Source: Methanolinea sp. SDB (lineage in GTDB: Archaea; Halobacteriota; Methanomicrobia; Methanomicrobiales; Methanospirillaceae). From it: DNA of 7,719 nt. The stretch is taken from positions 1-7,719 of the forward strand of contig LKUF01000175.1 in the NCBI GenBank assembly GCA_001412335.1. Direction: 5' to 3'. The notes below the pieces were generated by a model. The model made no database searches, was not told the DNA's origin, and saw nothing but the letters and a program-made list of their open reading frames with translations. Below, piece after piece: positions 5,739 to 7,719 of this stretch. The position numbers were made by a program, and so were the translations under genes. The first letter of the stretch is position 1; the number at the start of each line of letters is the position of its first letter.

Positions 5739-5927
5739 TCACTCAACTGCTGCCAGTATTTCAGCTTTTATATGTGCCTTTCCGCCGCCGGGTTCGGCCA
5801 GGACTTTTCCGCAAACGACGCAGTCCACGACGGTGCTGGCTTTCTCGAATATGATCTGTTCATTCTCGCAGTCGGGGCATTTCACCCTGATAAACCTGCT
5901 CCTGTTCGCTCTCGCCTGTCTTACCAT
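5739..5927 (-). CDS. rps27e: Small-subunit ribosomal protein S27e
   Basis: This 62-residue zinc-ribbon protein of the archaeal/eukaryotic 30S/40S subunit shows both knuckles intact: CPDC (residues 17-20) and CVVC (36-39). The basic start MVRQARANRSRFIRVKC and the GGGKAHIKAEIL tail are typical. The ATG at 5927 lies 4 bp after the L44e stop and has a good GGAGTGAT ribosome-binding site that includes that stop codon, so the two ribosomal proteins are tightly coupled. Length is normal for archaea. Nothing unusual is seen. Confidence 0.97.
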   Translation of the reverse strand: MVRQARANRSRFIRVKCPDCENEQIIFEKASTVVDCVVCGKVLAEPGGGKAHIKAEILAAVE

Positions 5928-5930
5928 TCA

Positions 5931-5938
5931 ATCACTCC
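5931..5938 (-). promoter_or_regulatory. Ribosome-binding site of rps27e overlapping the L44e stop
   Basis: The minus strand reads GGAGTGAT-TGA-ATG; the TGA within GGAGTGAT is the L44e stop. Termination on L44e thus places the ribosome on the S27e start, a compact coupling signal. Confidence 0.7.
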
Positions 5939-6210
5939 GTAAGTTCGAATTTTCCCGCACGGAACCCACTGCGCAGGTGGGCTTTTCCACAGACGCTGCA
6001 CCGGTACCGCACATTGATCTTCTTGGTGGGCTTGTCGCCTCCGGGAACCTTCGAGAATTTTCCCATGTTGCCCACGGTTCCTCTTCTTGCCTTCTGCCGG
6101 TCGATCCAGTGAAGCCCGGAAGTCTTGCTCTTCTTCACCTTCTCGACCTCATGTACCTGGTGGCTCCGGCAGAACGGGCAGTATGTCTTGAATTTTGCTG
6201 GCATTTTCAT
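5932..6210 (-). CDS. rpl44e: Large-subunit ribosomal protein L44e
   Basis: This 92-residue archaeal/eukaryotic 50S protein lies near the tRNA exit site. The opening MKMPAKFKTYCPFCRSH and the late YRCSVCGKAH give the two CxxC pairs of its zinc site. The basic middle (KVKKSKTSGLHWIDRQKARRG) and the GDKPTKKINVRY stretch are family hallmarks. The ATG at 6210 has a GGGAGAGG sequence 8 bases upstream; a second ATG two codons later is a less likely start. It is separated from GINS by 38 bp, the widest gap in the operon, and that gap has an AT-rich AAATAATACT that might be an extra promoter. Its coupling with S27e is standard in archaea. Length and motifs are normal. Confidence 0.97.
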   Translation of the reverse strand: MKMPAKFKTYCPFCRSHQVHEVEKVKKSKTSGLHWIDRQKARRGTVGNMGKFSKVPGGDKPTKKINVRYRCSVCGKAHLRSGFRAGKFELTE

Positions 6211-6218
6211 GTATTTTG

Positions 6219-6226
6219 CCTCTCCC
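6219..6226 (-). promoter_or_regulatory. Ribosome-binding site of rpl44e
   Basis: The minus strand reads GGGAGAGG, eight bases before the ATG at 6210. It supports that start and suggests that L44e is translated from a transcript with a leader, that is, by read-through from GINS or from a promoter further upstream. Confidence 0.6.
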
Positions 6227-6244
6227 TTTTGGGTAACAAATAGC

Positions 6245-6254
6245 AGTATTATTT
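6245..6254 (-). promoter_or_regulatory. Weak candidate internal TATA element before rpl44e
   Basis: AAATAATACT on the minus strand spans the GINS stop, in the only sizeable gap of the operon. A transcript starting about 26 bases downstream would begin near 6224, inside the L44e ribosome-binding site, so the fit is poor. It may boost ribosomal-protein output above that of the replication genes, but this is a guess from base composition. Confidence 0.2.
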
Positions 6255-6869
6255 GACCGCGTTCATATTTAAGAGTATGTTGCGTTCACACAGGACATCA
6301 GCATTCCTCTCCGGCAGGGTGACGATATCCTCTTTCTGGAGCTCGTAGATCCTCCCGTCGACACCCATGAAGGGCTCCATATCCTGGAGAACGCGCCCGA
6401 GCATGAACTCAGGTTCGGAAGAGGCGAGTTCATCGAGCAGTGTCGCGCAGGGCTCGACCCTCTCCTCGCCACCCTCTTTTATGGGGGGCCGGTGGACCAT
6501 TCCGTCGATGAGGTGGCACCGGCACTGCTCGATCGCGAGCACCATCTGGTCAAACATGTCCCTCTCCTCGGGGATCATCTTCTTTAACTCGTCCCGGTCG
6601 ATGAACTGGCCCTTCTCCTGGCCTTGTGCCAGAGCAAGGATCTTTGCGGACCGGATCCTGAAGATGTCATGGAGCGTCTCCCTGATGCTGCTTACGCGTT
6701 CGATGAGAATTCTCGCGTTTTCGGAGAAGGGGTCTTCGTTTTCGTAGACCTCTTTTGAGAGCTTCTCGATCCCGTCTCTCGTGGAGAGATAGAGGTCGTG
6801 GGGGACCTGGATCAGGCGCCCTGTCTCCCGTTCTGACAGGAGGATGCTTCGGAGCTCGTCAAGATGCAC
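6249..6869 (-). CDS. Archaeal GINS replication complex subunit (Gins51/Gins15 type)
   Basis: This 206-residue protein is a subunit of the archaeal GINS complex, which joins the MCM helicase, and in many archaea a RecJ/Cdc45-like protein, at the replication fork. The long helical A domain comes first (about 1-120, with HLDELRSILLSERETGRLIQVP and DLYLSTRDGIEKL) and the small beta B domain last (about 155-200, with YELQKEDIVTLPERNADVL). This A-B order is that of Gins51 (Sld5/Psf1-like), not Gins23. The GTG at 6869 is chosen because GGAGG precedes it by 8 bases; an upstream in-frame TTG at 6887 would place that site inside the coding region. It overlaps the end of priS by 11 bp. Linkage to primase and to L44e/S27e is a known archaeal arrangement and strengthens the call. 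Sequence conservation in this family is low. Confidence 0.92.
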   Translation of the reverse strand: MHLDELRSILLSERETGRLIQVPHDLYLSTRDGIEKLSKEVYENEDPFSENARILIERVSSIRETLHDIFRIRSAKILALAQGQEKGQFIDRDELKKMIPEERDMFDQMVLAIEQCRCHLIDGMVHRPPIKEGGEERVEPCATLLDELASSEPEFMLGRVLQDMEPFMGVDGRIYELQKEDIVTLPERNADVLCERNILLNMNAVK

Positions 6870-7719
6870 CGGATCCCCCTCCTGCAATCTCGGCCATCCC
6901 CCGACAGCAGAGGAATACGGCCAGGGCCTCCGGGACCTCCTGCACCCCGGCCTCCAGCGAGTACTGCTCCCCGAGCAATGTCATGGATGCGCCCTTCTCC
7001 ATCTCCACACGCACGCCCCTGGTATCGAAGACCACGGCGTCGACGAGGGGATCGAAATCGTCAAGCTCCTGGGGTGTGAGATAGGTGACACGAAAGCCGC
7101 TTCCCCCGTGGAGCGAGCCCGGGAGGCGTATGAGTCTCTTGATATCGGTGGTGACCGGTTCATCGGCAAGAGCCGCACGTTCCCGGAGCCGCTCCGAAAA
7201 ACCGCTCCCGCTCTCCTCTGCCAGGGCAGATATGACCCTGCCGACGACGCGGTCCCGTAAGTTGACATGTCCGGGATCGGTCCGGAGCAGCCTGACCAGT
7301 TCCGGTACTCGTTTCACGAACTCCTCTGCGGTCACCTTCCCCACACCTTCCATCACCGAGAGCCGGGAGACGGCTTCATTCTCTCCTGCCCCCTCCAGCC
7401 ATACCAGGTATTCGAGGAGGGATGATATATAGCGGTGGTGCCATCCGCGGGGTGAATGTGATCGGATCGAGAGCATGATCCCGGGATCGATCCCGATACC
7501 GCAGACATAGTCGATCAGTTCCCTCCGTTCGGGGCTGCCGTACCCTCTCACCGCGATCTCCCGGATGTGGATATGATACCCCCTCCCTCCCGAGAAGACA
7601 ATGTCCATCTCGCCGCGGGAGAAGCCCAGTTCGTCGGTGAGCATATCGATCAGTTTTTCAGCCTCCTCCTTCACCCGGGCGAGCATGACGTCATACGGCC
7701 CCCGCATGATATGGTCGGC
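6859..7719 (-). CDS. priS: DNA primase small (catalytic) subunit PriS, N-terminus outside the window
   Basis: This is the archaeal/eukaryotic-type primase catalytic subunit, which makes the primers for chromosome replication together with PriL. The 286 visible residues start ADHIMRGPYDVML, directly after where the catalytic DxD of the family is expected, so roughly the first hundred residues and that motif lie beyond 7719. The nucleotide-binding motif FSGGRGYHIHI (about 7560-7596) and the third catalytic Asp in DIKRLIRLPGSLHGGSGF (Asp codon at 7144-7146) are both present. The C-terminal part is acidic and ends in a Gly/Ser tail without a known motif. The frame stays open to the window edge, so this is truncation by the window, not a pseudogene. 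Its stop overlaps the GINS start by 11 bp. It is the most upstream visible gene of the operon. Confidence 0.95.
   Translation of the reverse strand, partial: ADHIMRGPYDVMLARVKEEAEKLIDMLTDELGFSRGEMDIVFSGGRGYHIHIREIAVRGYGSPERRELIDYVCGIGIDPGIMLSIRSHSPRGWHHRYISSLLEYLVWLEGAGENEAVSRLSVMEGVGKVTAEEFVKRVPELVRLLRTDPGHVNLRDRVVGRVISALAEESGSGFSERLRERAALADEPVTTDIKRLIRLPGSLHGGSGFRVTYLTPQELDDFDPLVDAVVFDTRGVRVEMEKGASMTLLGEQYSLEAGVQEVPEALAVFLCCRGMAEIAGGGSGAS
6879..6883 (-). promoter_or_regulatory. Ribosome-binding site deciding the GTG start of GINS
   Basis: GGAGG followed by GGGATCCG and GTG on the minus strand gives an 8-base spacing and sets the GINS start at 6869. The site lies within the last codons of priS, so translation of the two replication genes is coupled. 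Confidence 0.7.

Noticed and set aside
5732..5746. TTG start for aIF2-alpha five codons upstream
   Set aside because: It overlaps rps27e and lacks a ribosome-binding site. The ATG at 5731 has GAGTGAT upstream and matches the family start.
6859..7719. PriS as a pseudogene because the catalytic DxD is absent
   Set aside because: The frame is open to the window end and the visible part begins just after the expected DxD, so the absence is due to the window edge.
1..7719. Mobile element, CRISPR array or defence island
   Set aside because: No transposase, integrase, terminal or tandem repeats, or spaced direct repeats were seen; gene content is conserved core genome.

Overview
The window comes from a GC-rich euryarchaeon, most likely a methanogen of the Methanomicrobiales or a close relative. 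Every confident gene is archaeal in type: archaeal primase and GINS, ribosomal proteins L44e and S27e, aIF2-alpha, Nop10, a PAC2 proteasome-assembly protein, an EndoQ-type PHP endonuclease and a geranylgeranyl reductase for ether lipids. The lineage is inferred from protein character and the ferredoxin/reductase pairing, not from a database search.

Left part (1-2809). The first 37 bases may hold the tail of a + strand gene that enters from outside. RNase HII (rnhB, minus, 87-728) and a TrkA-type potassium regulator (+, 790-1458) diverge from a 61-bp gap with one near-symmetric AT-rich core that could act as TATA box for both. TrkA converges on, and overlaps by 12 bp, a geranylgeranyl reductase (minus, 1447-2643). 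The reductase is preceded, with a 17-bp overlap, by a 60-residue 2x[4Fe-4S] ferredoxin (2627-2809). These two form a small operon with its own TATA box and would saturate archaeal membrane lipids, with the ferredoxin as likely electron donor.

Middle and right part (2924-7719). Eight minus-strand genes are packed almost without gaps. In transcription order they are primase small subunit PriS (cut by the window end), GINS, L44e, S27e, aIF2-alpha, Nop10, a PAC2/PbaB-like proteasome chaperone and an EndoQ-like endonuclease. Start and stop codons overlap or lie a few bases apart, except for 38 bp before L44e. This is the known archaeal cluster that links DNA replication to translation, extended here at its distal end by protein quality control and a deaminated-base repair enzyme. 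Nop10 is a 53-codon gene that is easily missed; it fits exactly between aIF2-alpha and the PAC2 gene.

I see no mobile element, CRISPR array, tRNA or rRNA. The long + strand open frames opposite the minus-strand genes are antisense shadows. The window is mainly conserved core genome. The points worth a second look are the composition of the right-hand operon, two zinc-binding motifs in which Asp stands where Cys is expected, a textbook PIP box ending RNase HII, a HbYX-like tail on the PAC2 protein, and the compact promoters.
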